DNA of 36,221 nt from Gemmatimonadetes bacterium bin94 (lineage in GTDB: Bacteria > Gemmatimonadota > Gemmatimonadetes > Longimicrobiales > Gaopeijiaceae), in the NCBI GenBank assembly GCA_002238865.1, contig MPNE01000037.1:1-36221 (forward strand). Reading direction: 5' to 3'. Shown piece by piece: positions 17,198-25,673 of the stretch. How positions within the stretch are numbered: the first letter of the stretch is position 1; every line of letters begins with the position of its first letter. The notes under the pieces are model-generated. The model made no database searches. It saw nothing but the letters and a program-made list of their open reading frames with translations, and was not told the DNA's origin. Both the position numbers and the translations under genes were made by a program.

Positions 17198-17758
17198 TCA
17201 GGCAGGCCACAGCCAGCCGAAGACGCTCGCCGTCAGTAGCGCGTAGACGAGACCGTCGAGCGCGTGCTTGAAGGCGACCGACCCGGGCAGGCCGAACCAG
17301 ATGCTCTCCTGGAAGCCGATGAAGCCGTGGGCCATGAACGCCGCCAGGCCGGTGATCCGGAAAACGGCGAGGAAGCCCGCACCGGCGCCCAGGGAGATGG
17401 AGGCGACGAAGGCGACGAAGACGCCGACCACGAGGTAGAGCACGAGTGACTTGGCCATCGCCGTACGCATGTCGAGTACCGATTCGCCGTCTCGCACGCG
17501 CAGAATGCCCACCGGACCCTGGCGGACCCTCTCCCTGTACTCGGCGGAGTCTTCCTCCGCTCCGTCCGCCCACGGGAACACGTACATGCCGGGGCCGGCG
17601 CCGCAGCTGCGGATGGCGTCCAGGAAGGTGCCCTCGTCCTCGACCCGGGCGAAGTCCTTCTTGTGATGCGGCATGACCATCCAGACCATGGCGCTCACCA
17701 CGAAGACCACAACGCCGGACAGGACGATCGGCAGCCACAGGGCGGCGATCGGTATCAT
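17198..17758 (-). CDS. Conserved inner-membrane protein of unknown function
   Basis: A 186-residue protein with one hydrophobic helix at the N terminus (LPIVLSGVVVFVVSAMVWMV), a soluble stretch (about 27-90) beginning MPHHKKDFARVEDEG and including SCGAGPGMYVFPW, and three further helices from about residue 95 onwards (SLVLYLVVGVFVAFVASISL onward). The start is fixed by AAGGAG a few bases before ATG. The PHHKxDF / PGxYxFP arrangement is one I associate with uncharacterised small membrane proteins of Gram-negative bacteria; no function is known to me. It is the first gene of the - strand group with the OsmC protein (56-base gap), flavoprotein and peptide, so it may take part in the same redox or stress task. 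This is inference. Divergent from the LolA-like operon at 17895. Confidence 0.75.
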   Translation of the reverse strand: MIPIAALWLPIVLSGVVVFVVSAMVWMVMPHHKKDFARVEDEGTFLDAIRSCGAGPGMYVFPWADGAEEDSAEYRERVRQGPVGILRVRDGESVLDMRTAMAKSLVLYLVVGVFVAFVASISLGAGAGFLAVFRITGLAAFMAHGFIGFQESIWFGLPGSVAFKHALDGLVYALLTASVFGWLWPA

Positions 17759-17768
17759 TGGTGCTCCT

Positions 17769-17797
17769 TTGCTGGACCGTGAACCGCCGGGGACAAT
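17769..17797 (+). promoter_or_regulatory. Candidate promoter for the LolA/ABC operon
   Basis: TTGCTG (17769-17774), then 17 bases, then GACAAT (17792-17797): three and four matches to the -35 and -10 consensus at ideal spacing, in the 136-base gap between divergent genes and about 100 bases before the operon start. Weak but well placed. Confidence 0.3.
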
Positions 17798-17894
17798 AGT
17801 GTTCGGAGGACATATGGGCCAGATTGGGAGGCGCGCCGACGTGGTGCGCGGGCCGGAACCGATCCGTGACCGGGTGCGATCGAGAGGTGGAACC

Positions 17895-18695
17895 ATGGAG
17901 ACGATGTCCAGCCGGGTGTCGAGAGGGCGAGGCCGGAGACTGACGGCGGTGGTGCTGGCGGGGCTGGGTCTGGCCGCCATCGGGCCGGAAGCGGCCGGCG
18001 CTCAGACGGACCCGATGGTCCTGCAGATCATCGACGAGGCCGACCGCCTCATGCGGGGCGAATCGAGCACGGGCAGGCTGCGGATGGAGATCGACACCGA
18101 GAACTGGTCGCGCTCTCTGGAGATGAGCGTCTGGTCGCTCGGCACGGACTACTCGCTGATCCGCGTGGAGAGTCCCCGTCGCGAGGCCGGCACCGCGACC
18201 CTCAAGGTCGAAAACGAAGTCTGGAACTACCTGCCCCGCGCCGACCGGACCATCAAGATTCCTCCTTCGATGATGCTCGGTTCCTGGATGGGCTCCCACG
18301 TCACCAACGACGATCTGGTAAAGGAGAGCCGCCTCGTCGAGGACTACGACATCGTCATCTCCTTCGAGGGCGACCGGGACGGCGAGGACGTGTGGGAGTT
18401 CACGCTGACCCCCAAGCCCGAGGCGCCGGTGATCTGGGGCCGGATCGAGCAGGCGATCCGCAAGCGGGACCGCATGCCGCTCTGGGCGCGCTACTACGAC
18501 GAGGATGGCACCCTGGCCCGGACGATGTCCTTTGCGGACTTTCAGGTGCTCGGAGGCCGGACGGTCCCGACGCGAATGGTCATCGAGCCCGGCGACGGCG
18601 AAGAGCGCACCGTGGTCACCTACCTGGAACTCGACTTCGACGTGGGCCTCGACGAGGACTTCTTCAGCTTGCGGAATATGCGGGCTCGTCAATGA
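17895..18695 (+). CDS. LolA-like outer-membrane lipoprotein-sorting protein
   Basis: A 266-residue secreted protein with a signal peptide (RRLTAVVLAGLGLAAIGPEAAGA, cleaved before QTDP). The mature part follows the LolA/LolB-like fold seen in proteins annotated as outer membrane lipoprotein-sorting protein: an initial helix (IIDEADRLMRGESSTGRLRM), strands containing YSLIRVESPRREAGTATL, the motif VWNYLPRADRTIKIPPSMM, then SWMGSHVTNDDLVKESRLVEDY and a C-terminal FFSLRNMRARQ. Such proteins carry a lipid or lipid anchor in a hydrophobic cavity across the periplasm. It is the first gene of an operon with two permeases, an ATPase and an outer-membrane barrel, which fits a periplasmic shuttle. The ATG at 17895 follows GAGGTGG and gives a proper signal peptide. 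The cargo is unknown; it need not be a lipoprotein. Confidence 0.85.
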   Translation: METMSSRVSRGRGRRLTAVVLAGLGLAAIGPEAAGAQTDPMVLQIIDEADRLMRGESSTGRLRMEIDTENWSRSLEMSVWSLGTDYSLIRVESPRREAGTATLKVENEVWNYLPRADRTIKIPPSMMLGSWMGSHVTNDDLVKESRLVEDYDIVISFEGDRDGEDVWEFTLTPKPEAPVIWGRIEQAIRKRDRMPLWARYYDEDGTLARTMSFADFQVLGGRTVPTRMVIEPGDGEERTVVTYLELDFDVGLDEDFFSLRNMRARQ

Positions 18696-18721
18696 GTCCA
18701 CGTTGAGGGGCGATTGACCTG

Positions 18722-19984
18722 ATGAACCGCGTCGGCAACGTGATGTGGTGGCGGATGGCGTGGCGGAACCTGTGGCGAAACCGTCGCCGCACCTTGCTGA
18801 CGGCTTCCGCGCTCTCCTTCGGATTCGTGGCGTCGGTTGTCATGATCGCCTTCATGGACGGGATGATGGAGGAGCTCATCTCGAACGGGACCCGCGTGGT
18901 GACGGGTCAGGTGCAGATTCACGCGCCGGACTACCGGCCCGAGCGGAACATCCACGACACGATGGGGGGCCGCGAAGGGGTCGATGTGGGTGCACTCGTC
19001 GCGGCGGTGGAGGGACAGGCCGGGGTTGCCGGAGCGGCACCGCGACTGTACGGCGGGGGGCTGGTGAGCTCCGGGGACGAGACGGTGGGGGCCGTGCTGA
19101 TGGGGATGGTGGCGTCGCGGGAAGAAGCAGTCAGCCGATTCGGGCATGCCATGGTCGCGGGGCGGATGCCGGGGCCGGGCGAGATCGTGGTGGGCGACGC
19201 AATGGCTGAAACGGTGGCGGTCGACGTAGGCGACGAGGTGGTCCTGGTGGCTCCCGCGGCGGACGGCTCGATCGGCAACGATCTCTTCACCGTGTCGGGA
19301 ATCTTCCACGTCGGCGTCGGGGGTTTCGACGACAGCTACGCCTTGCTGGACATGGGGTCGCTCCACGAGCTGATGGCGATGAGCGCCGGCCGCATCCACG
19401 AGGTGGCGGTATCGGTGGAGCGCATCCGGGACGCGGACGCCGTGGCGGCGCGGGTGGCCGAGGCCGTGGAAGAAATTTCGCCGGGCCTGCTCACGGAGTC
19501 ATGGTCGGTCTTGCAGCCGCAGCTCCACTACGTGACGAGCATGGCCCGCGCGATGAACGGCATCGTCGCGCTAATGATCTTCGGGATGGCGATCTTCGGG
19601 GTCGCCAACACCATGCTCCTCGCAACCTTCGAGCGCCGCAGGGAGTTTGCGGTCGCGCGGGCGCTCGGGACATCGGGCGGTGCGGTGGGCAGGATCGTCG
19701 TCTACGAAGGCCTCCTCCTCGGCCTGGTCTCCCTCGGGGCGGGAGGCCTCGTCGCGGGACCGATCCTCGTCTACCTTCACGGCAACCCCATCGACCTCAG
19801 TTCCTTCGTCGGGACCTACTCCTTCGTGGGTTCGGCGGTCCGCCCCCTGCTCACGGTCGCGTTTTCCTGGCAGGGACCCCTGGCCAGCGCCGTCGCGCTG
19901 GTTGGCACCGGAGTCGTCTCCGCTCTGATCCCTGCGTGGCGTGCCGTCCGCGTCCCGCCCGCCGACTCATTGGCGGCCCGCTGA
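18722..19984 (+). CDS. FtsX/LolE-type ABC transporter permease 1
   Basis: A 420-residue permease with the MacB/LolCE/FtsX layout. It has an N-terminal helix after a basic start (MAWRNLWRNRRRTLLTASALSFGF), a large periplasmic domain of about 220 residues, then three helices from about residue 275 (MNGIVALMIFGMAIFGVANTMLL), with the coupling segment ATFERRREFAVARALGTSGGAVGRIVVYEG and the end PAWRAVRVPPADSLAAR. It would use ATP hydrolysis by the ATPase at 21243 to extract or move a substrate on the periplasmic side of the inner membrane. It lies 26 bases after the LolA-like gene, and its TGA overlaps the ATG of permease 2 by one base (TGATG). Confidence 0.9.
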   Translation: MNRVGNVMWWRMAWRNLWRNRRRTLLTASALSFGFVASVVMIAFMDGMMEELISNGTRVVTGQVQIHAPDYRPERNIHDTMGGREGVDVGALVAAVEGQAGVAGAAPRLYGGGLVSSGDETVGAVLMGMVASREEAVSRFGHAMVAGRMPGPGEIVVGDAMAETVAVDVGDEVVLVAPAADGSIGNDLFTVSGIFHVGVGGFDDSYALLDMGSLHELMAMSAGRIHEVAVSVERIRDADAVAARVAEAVEEISPGLLTESWSVLQPQLHYVTSMARAMNGIVALMIFGMAIFGVANTMLLATFERRREFAVARALGTSGGAVGRIVVYEGLLLGLVSLGAGGLVAGPILVYLHGNPIDLSSFVGTYSFVGSAVRPLLTVAFSWQGPLASAVALVGTGVVSALIPAWRAVRVPPADSLAAR

Positions 19985-21237
19985 TGGTCCGTTTCGGTAC
20001 CCTTTGGTGGCTCGCCCTGCGCAATCTCGGCCGGGAGTTGCGGCGCAGCACGCTGACGGCGCTGGCGATGGCGCTGGGGTTGGCGCTGCTGATCGTTTCG
20101 CGCACGCTCTCGGATGGGGCGCACGAGGACTGGATCGACTCGGGCGTGCGGCTCGGAGCGGGCCACGTGACCTTCAATGGCCCCGGCTACAGGGACAGCG
20201 AGAGCCTCGATGACCGCCTTACGGCCGCTCAGGTCGACGCGTCGCTGGCGGCGGCCGCGGACGTACGGATTCCTTCTCCTCCGGTGACGACGGTCAGGGT
20301 TGCCACCCGCGGTTTGGCGTCGTCACCCGACGGGGCGGTTCCGGCGTTGATCCTGGGCGTGGACCCGGACTCCGAACTGGAATTCTCCGGGCTCGGGGAA
20401 CACGTCGTGGACGGTCGCTACCTGCAGCCCGGCGACCGCCTCCACGCCTTCATCGGCGAGGCGATGGCGGTGCGGCTGGGTCTGCGGACGGGATCCCGCA
20501 TGGTCCTGACGGCGCAGTCCGCCTCCCACGACATCGAGGGTCAGCTCGTTCGCGTGGCGGGGACCTACCGTACCGGCCTCGAGGCGCTCGACGAGGGGCT
20601 CATTCACATTCCGCTCGCGACCGCGCGGGAGTGGCTCGGGGTGGAAGGGGCCACCAGCGTCTCGCTGCTGCTTTCGCACTCGTCTCTTACCGACGAGGCA
20701 AGGGGGCAGGCGGAGCGCGCATTGGCCGGCTCCGGCGTGGAGGTCGTGGGGTGGCCGCAGTCGTCGCCGGACCTCTACGCGGCGGTGAAGATCGACGACG
20801 GGGGCGACTGGCTCTTCCATTTCATCCTCTTTGCCATCGTGACCCTGGCGATCCTCAACGCCATCTTCATGTCGGTGCTTCACAGGAAACGGGAGATGGG
20901 GCTGCTGCGGGCCCTGGGACTGAGCGGCGCCGAAATCGGACGCGTCGTCTACGTCGAGGGCGTGATGTTGACCGCCGTCAGCGGCGTGGCCGGGGTGGCT
21001 CTCGGGCTGGCGGTGGTGTGGTTTTTTCTGCGCGACGGCATCGATCTGACGGAGCTCATGCCCGGGGAAATCACCTTCGGGGGCATCGTCTTCAATCCGG
21101 TCATGCAACCCGTAATCGAACTTAAGCACCTGGTCCAGAGTGTCTTTTTCACGATGGTGATCGGCCTTTCCGCGTCGCTTTATCCAGCGTGGGAGGCCGC
21201 GCGCCTGGACCCGGCCGAATCAGTCAAGGTGGAGTGA
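19984..21237 (+). CDS. FtsX/LolE-type ABC transporter permease 2
   Basis: A 417-residue second permease of the same type, so the pair can form a heterodimer as LolC and LolE do. It starts LALRNLGRELRRSTLTALAMALG, carries a periplasmic domain (about 45-270), then three helices with ILNAIFMSVLHRKREMGLLRALGLSGAEIGRVVYVEG and the closing YPAWEAARLDPAESVKVE. The start overlaps the stop of permease 1, and the ATPase follows after five bases. Sequence similarity to permease 1 is confined to the membrane parts, so the two periplasmic domains probably have different roles. Substrate unknown. Confidence 0.9.
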   Translation: MVRFGTLWWLALRNLGRELRRSTLTALAMALGLALLIVSRTLSDGAHEDWIDSGVRLGAGHVTFNGPGYRDSESLDDRLTAAQVDASLAAAADVRIPSPPVTTVRVATRGLASSPDGAVPALILGVDPDSELEFSGLGEHVVDGRYLQPGDRLHAFIGEAMAVRLGLRTGSRMVLTAQSASHDIEGQLVRVAGTYRTGLEALDEGLIHIPLATAREWLGVEGATSVSLLLSHSSLTDEARGQAERALAGSGVEVVGWPQSSPDLYAAVKIDDGGDWLFHFILFAIVTLAILNAIFMSVLHRKREMGLLRALGLSGAEIGRVVYVEGVMLTAVSGVAGVALGLAVVWFFLRDGIDLTELMPGEITFGGIVFNPVMQPVIELKHLVQSVFFTMVIGLSASLYPAWEAARLDPAESVKVE

Positions 21238-21242
21238 GCCCC

Positions 21243-21941
21243 ATGCCGGAATACGCCGTACGCACCGAGGATCTGTGGAAGATCTACCCGCAGGAGCCGC
21301 ACCCCGTCGAGGCTGTCCGGGGAGTGGGCCTTGACGTGCATGCCGGAGAGTTCGTCGCCATGGCCGGGCCGTCCGGGTCAGGGAAGACGACGGTGCTCAA
21401 CCTGCTCGGTGGGCTCACGCGTCCCACACGGGGCAAGGTATGGATCAGGGACTCCGAGCTGTCCGGGCTGCCGGACAAGGAGCTGGCGGCGGTTCGGCTT
21501 GCGCACATCGGCTTTGTCTTTCAGTCCTACAACCTCCTTCCCGTGCTGACCGCGCTGGAGAACGCCGAATTCACCCTCCTGCTGCAGGGTGTGCCCGCGC
21601 GGGAACGCCGTGAACGGGTACGGCGCCTGTTTCGCGAGATCGGACTGGAGGGGCTCGAGGACCGGAAGCCGCCGAAGCTGTCCGGAGGGCAACAGCAGCG
21701 CGTCGCCGTGGCGCGAGCGGTCCTGGGGAATCCGGCGCTGGTGCTGGCGGACGAGCCCACGGCGAATCTTGATTCGACCACGGCGGAGGCGCTCCTCGAC
21801 GTGATGGAGCAGCTCAACCGCGAAAAGGGGACCACCTTCGTCTTCTCGACCCATGATCCAAGGGTGATGGAGCGGGCGGGGAGGTTGATCCGGCTGGTGG
21901 ACGGCCGCATCGAAGGGACATCGTCCGGTGCGGGGTGGTGA
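21243..21941 (+). CDS. LolD/MacB-type ABC transporter ATPase
   Basis: A 232-residue ABC ATPase of normal length. Walker A is GPSGSGKTT, the Q-loop FVFQSYNLLPVLTALENAEF, the signature LSGGQQQR, Walker B ALVLADEPTANLD and the switch His STHDPRVM. The LLPVLTALEN stretch and overall length match the LolD/MacB/FtsE group, the usual partners of FtsX-like permeases. It supplies energy to the two preceding permeases. The end overlaps the start of the outer-membrane barrel gene by 14 bases. Confidence 0.93.
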   Translation: MPEYAVRTEDLWKIYPQEPHPVEAVRGVGLDVHAGEFVAMAGPSGSGKTTVLNLLGGLTRPTRGKVWIRDSELSGLPDKELAAVRLAHIGFVFQSYNLLPVLTALENAEFTLLLQGVPARERRERVRRLFREIGLEGLEDRKPPKLSGGQQQRVAVARAVLGNPALVLADEPTANLDSTTAEALLDVMEQLNREKGTTFVFSTHDPRVMERAGRLIRLVDGRIEGTSSGAGW

Positions 21942-23139
21942 GGTAGCGTCCCGTCGCACCTTCCTGCTGGCCACGCTGCTGGCCGGCGCATGGTTGACGC
22001 CGCTCACGGCGCAACAGCAGGGTCTGTCCGGCTACTACCTGAACGTGTTCACGAGCGTGGCGGAAAGTGTGCTCGGGCCGGCTGGAGTGTCGGACTTCCA
22101 GCGGCTGCGCGTCATGTGGAACGGGTCATGGGGACCCGTTCGCGTGGATGGTGCCTACGAGCACACCCTGACGTTACGTCAGGCCGGGGCGCCCGGCGCC
22201 CAGCTCTTCACGGCGGCCGGCACCGCGTCGGGGGGCGACTGGCTATCCCTGGGCGGCGAGATCGAGTCGGGGGAGCGCGTCGTGTGGCGGCACCGGATCG
22301 ACCGCCTGAACGCGCGGGTCGACCTTGGCGGCAGCGCCGATCTGGTCATCGGGAGGCAGCCGGTGTCGTGGGCGACGACGCTCATCCTGACGCCGGCCGA
22401 TCCCTTTTCCCCCTTCGACCCCGCGGACCCCTTCCGGGAGTACCGGATCGGTGTGGACGCGGCCCGGCTGAGGTACTACCGGGGTTCGTTCACGCAGTTC
22501 GAGATCGTGGCGCGTCCCGCGCGGGTCGGAGACCGCGAAACACTCACCCTGGTGGGCCGCGCGAGCACCAGCGTCAAGGGCTGGGATCTGGGCGCGTGGG
22601 GAGGAGCCGTCCACGACACCTTCGGCGCGGCGGCCTTCCTGAGCGGGTCGGCCGGGCTGTGGGCCCTGCGCGCCGAGGCGGGAGTTCGCGACCTTGACGA
22701 CCGCCGCGTCGTGCGTGGCACCGTCGGCCTGGACCGGACGTTCCCGGTGGCGGGCCGCGAACTGTACCTCGTGATCGAGTACCAGCGCGACGGCCTCGGG
22801 GGGACATCCCCGGCGGGACTGCTGGCCGCCGCCGGGAGCCGTGCGTTCACACAGGGAGAGATGCAGGTGCTCGGTCGGGACGTGGCCGCGCTGCAGCTGT
22901 CCTACGCGGTGCATCCCCTCGTCTCCGCCAGCGCGCTCTACCTGGGAAGCCTGCGGGACGGTTCGTTCCTGGTCAGTCCGGGGCTGGGCTACTCGGTGAG
23001 CGAGAGTCTGGCGCTCCGTGTCGGGGCGTTCTTCGGGACCGGCGAGGAGCCGGTGCTGGATGGGGCCATGTTGTCGCTCGGCTCGGAGTACGGCGCGCTG
23101 CCCCGGGTGCTGTTCGTCTCGTTGAACTGGTTCTTCTAG
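21928..23139 (+). CDS. Outer-membrane beta-barrel protein of the ABC/LolA operon
   Basis: A 403-residue protein starting at GTG within the end of the ATPase gene. The signal peptide is TFLLATLLAGAWLTPLTA before QQQG. The mature sequence alternates polar and hydrophobic residues in many short strands (VRVDGAYEHTLTL, ARVDLGGSADLVIGRQPV, LRYYRGSFTQFEIVARPARV) and ends LFVSLNWFF, with the aromatic C terminus recognised by the BAM machinery. The pieces QPVSWATTLILTPADPFSPF and EYRIGVDAARLRYYRG resemble porin-like proteins of DUF1302 style, but I cannot name the family. Being the last gene of an operon with a LolA-like shuttle and an ABC exporter, it may receive or insert the same cargo at the outer membrane (inference). 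Its TAG shares CTAG with convergent kdtA. Confidence 0.8.
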   Translation: MRGGEVASRRTFLLATLLAGAWLTPLTAQQQGLSGYYLNVFTSVAESVLGPAGVSDFQRLRVMWNGSWGPVRVDGAYEHTLTLRQAGAPGAQLFTAAGTASGGDWLSLGGEIESGERVVWRHRIDRLNARVDLGGSADLVIGRQPVSWATTLILTPADPFSPFDPADPFREYRIGVDAARLRYYRGSFTQFEIVARPARVGDRETLTLVGRASTSVKGWDLGAWGGAVHDTFGAAAFLSGSAGLWALRAEAGVRDLDDRRVVRGTVGLDRTFPVAGRELYLVIEYQRDGLGGTSPAGLLAAAGSRAFTQGEMQVLGRDVAALQLSYAVHPLVSASALYLGSLRDGSFLVSPGLGYSVSESLALRVGAFFGTGEEPVLDGAMLSLGSEYGALPRVLFVSLNWFF

Positions 23140-24425
23140 CGTCGGGCAGCCCGCGTCGATGCCGCGCGCCGCCGCCGGGGCACCGCCAGCACCCGCGCCG
23201 CCGCCCATGCCGCCCCGCCCCGGTGGCGTGCCAGCGCCCGGCTCCCGCCCGTCGCCACGGCTTGCCGCGCGGCCTCGTCTCCGAGCCACGCCTCGATCAC
23301 CGCCATGGGCTCGGCGCTCACGGCGAGCCCCCCTTCCCGGACGAGATCCGCAACGACGCCCGCGAAGTTCTCGTGGTGGGGACCGATCACGGCAGGCTTC
23401 CCAAGGGCGACCGGCTCGATCGGGTTCGACCCGCCCATGGGCGTCAGGCTGCGGCCGACGAACACCGCATCGGCAAGCAGATACGCCGCGCCCAGCTCTC
23501 CCAGGGTGTCCAGGAGGAAGACGCGCGGGGGGGCGCCGGGCTCACCCCCGCCTTCGCCACCCGGAGCGCCGTTGCTCCGGCGTGGCATCCCGGGGACCAG
23601 CGCCGCGACCTCGTCCCAGCGGTCGGGGTTGCGCGGCGCGAGCAGGAGCTGGCACCCGCCCGGGAGACCACGCAGCAGGGCCTCCTCTTCGCCCGGGCCG
23701 GTCGACCCGGCCACGATCAGGGGCTGCGACCGGTCGATGCCGAATTGGGCCGCCAACTCCGTGGCCAGTGCGGGACCGGGGTCGCCGAGCACCGCGTCCC
23801 ACTTCAGGTTGCCGCCCACCTCCACCCGCTCGGCGGGAGCCCCCAGCGCGACAAAGCGGGCGGCGTAGGTTGCGGTCTGGGCGACCACGAGGTCCAGCCG
23901 GCGGAAGAACTGCCGCGTGAGAGCGCCGCCGCGGCGGTAGCCCCGAAAGCTCCGCTCCGAGAGGCGGCCGTTGACCACGCACAGGGGGATTCGGCGGCGC
24001 GTGCACGCGGCCATGAAGGTCGGCCACAACTCCAGCTCGGCGAGCACCACCAGGTCGGGGCGGACGGCGTCCAGGAACCGGCTCACCATCCACGTGAAGT
24101 CGAGGGGGAAGCGCACGACCTCGCGATGGCCAGCGTGGATGCGCCGGGCACGTTCGAAGCCGGTCGCCGTGCTGGCGCTGACGACCACGTCGGGCCTGGA
24201 CGTCGAGGCCGCCAGCGCCTCGACGAAGGGCTCCAGGGCGTTGGTCTCACCCACGCTCACCCCATGAACGAGGATCCGCGGGCCCGGGGCTCGCCGAACC
24301 AGGTCGCCCACCGCGCCATTCCGGGTGGTCGTATCCGTGCGCCATCGCCCCGTCTCCAGGCGCTTCCTCACACCATACGCGGCGAGTCCCACGCCAAGAG
24401 CAAGGTCGCGAAGCAGTCCTGTCAT
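23136..24425 (-). CDS. waaA: 3-deoxy-D-manno-octulosonic acid (Kdo) transferase
   Basis: A 429-residue GT30 enzyme (WaaA/KdtA), the usual length. It transfers Kdo from CMP-Kdo to lipid A precursor at the inner membrane, the first step of LPS inner-core assembly. Visible features are an N-terminal membrane-anchor stretch (LLRDLALGVGLAAYGV), the catalytic acid region HGVSVGETNAL, SASTATGFERAR, FPLDFTWMVSRFLDAVRPDLVVLAELELWP, GGNLKWD, AGSTGPGEEEALL and MGGSNPIEPVALGKPAVIGPHHENF. The start at 24425 is preferred to ATG 24479 because it begins with the hydrophobic anchor and leaves room for the divergent gene at 24482. A Gly/Pro-rich insert (GAPGGEGGGEPGAPP) lies near residue 290. The neighbour across the divergent gap is another core glycosyltransferase. 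Confidence 0.93.
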   Translation of the reverse strand: MTGLLRDLALGVGLAAYGVRKRLETGRWRTDTTTRNGAVGDLVRRAPGPRILVHGVSVGETNALEPFVEALAASTSRPDVVVSASTATGFERARRIHAGHREVVRFPLDFTWMVSRFLDAVRPDLVVLAELELWPTFMAACTRRRIPLCVVNGRLSERSFRGYRRGGALTRQFFRRLDLVVAQTATYAARFVALGAPAERVEVGGNLKWDAVLGDPGPALATELAAQFGIDRSQPLIVAGSTGPGEEEALLRGLPGGCQLLLAPRNPDRWDEVAALVPGMPRRSNGAPGGEGGGEPGAPPRVFLLDTLGELGAAYLLADAVFVGRSLTPMGGSNPIEPVALGKPAVIGPHHENFAGVVADLVREGGLAVSAEPMAVIEAWLGDEAARQAVATGGSRALARHRGGAAWAAARVLAVPRRRRAASTRAARR

Positions 24426-24481
24426 GGAGGTGGCGCGTGCGGGGAGTTGTGAGGCGGGTCGCCAATCATAACCTTCCAATC

Positions 24482-25673
24482 ATGATTCCTCGACACAGCG
24501 CCAGGTTCCTCGTCGTGCGGCTGTCCGCCAGGGGCGACCTGGTTTTCGCGTCTCCGTTGGCCGGGGCTCTGCGCCGCAGCTATCCCCGCGCCTACATCGC
24601 ATGGGCGGCAGAGGAGCGCACCGCCGACGTGATCCGCCACAACCCGAACCTCGACGAAGTGATCGTCTGGGAGCGCGCGTCCTGGAGGCGCATGTTTCGC
24701 GCGGGGCGGTGGGGGACCCTGTCGCGGGCCGTGGGTGAATTCGTGGGGGGGTTGCGGGAGCGCCGCTTCGATGTCGCGATCGATGCGCAGGGGCTGCTCA
24801 AGAGCGGTGGATTCGCGTTCCTCTCGGGGGCGCCGGTCAGGATCGGACTCGGCTCCAGGGAGGGGTCGCGGGTGCTGATGACGCACATTGTGAAGCGTGG
24901 AGGAGACGCGCGAAAGATGGGGTCCGAATACGCCCATCTGGCCTCGGTGCTCGGGTTGGAAACGGGTTCCTTCGCGATGCATATCCCCCGCGGCGCGGCC
25001 GAAACCGACCTGGCCGACCGGGTCGTGCGGGACGGAGGATTGGGAGCGGGTTTCGTCGCCGCGTGTCCCTTTACCACCGCCGGCTACAAGCATTGGTTCG
25101 AAGACCGCTGGTCGGCCTTGATCGGCGGTATTCGGGAGCGGACGGGCCTCGGAGTCGCGCTCCTCGGGGGCCCGGCGGACCGGCCGGCGGCCGACCGGAG
25201 TGTGGCGGGGGGCGGGGAGGCTACCGCACCGGCCGGCGGCCCACCGGTTTGGGGCGGGTCCCTCGAAGCTCGCCGCGCCGGAGGCTCCCCTGGTGGACCT
25301 CGTCGGCAGGACCACCCTCGGCGAGGCTTCGGCGGTCGTCTCCCGCTGCAGCATGCTGGTCGGCGTGGACACGGGCCTCAGTCACATGGCGCCCGCCTAC
25401 GGCCGTCCCGCGGTGCTTCTCTTCGGGTCCAACACGCCGTACCTGGATCCCCCCCGCGCGGACGTTGCGATCCTGCATTCCGGGCGCGGCTGCTCCCCCT
25501 GCCGGGGCAGGCTGACGTGCGAGGGCCGCATCGACTGCATGGCGGATCTCTCGGTCGGACAGGTGCTTACCGCGGTGGAAGCGGGCCTGGCGGCGCGGTC
25601 GTTGGCGGGGCCTGCCGGGGTCGCGCGGTTGGCGCACGCGCCACGGTCGCCACAGCCGGCGCGGGTTCCGTGA
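24482..25673 (+). CDS. GT9 heptosyltransferase-like glycosyltransferase, frameshifted
   Basis: The N-terminal part, from ATG 24482, reads FLVVRLSARGDLVFASPLAGALRR, DVAIDAQGLLKSG, RIGLGSREGSR and ACPFTTAGYKHWFEDRW, typical of ADP-heptose:LPS heptosyltransferases (GT9). After GVALLGGPADRPAADR the frame changes: the C-terminal part LVDLVGRTTLGEASAVVSRC, VGVDTGLSHMAPAYGRPAVLLFG and CRGRLTCEGRIDCM is read one base off, ending with TGA at 25671-25673. A G-rich stretch with runs of six and four G (25207-25217) is the likely site of the extra base. The C-terminal frame ends in GTGA, exactly coupling to the next gene, which argues that it is the genuine frame and that the shift is a sequencing error or recent mutation. 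The role would be LPS inner-core sugar addition in the cytoplasm. It diverges from the Kdo transferase gene. Confidence 0.85.
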
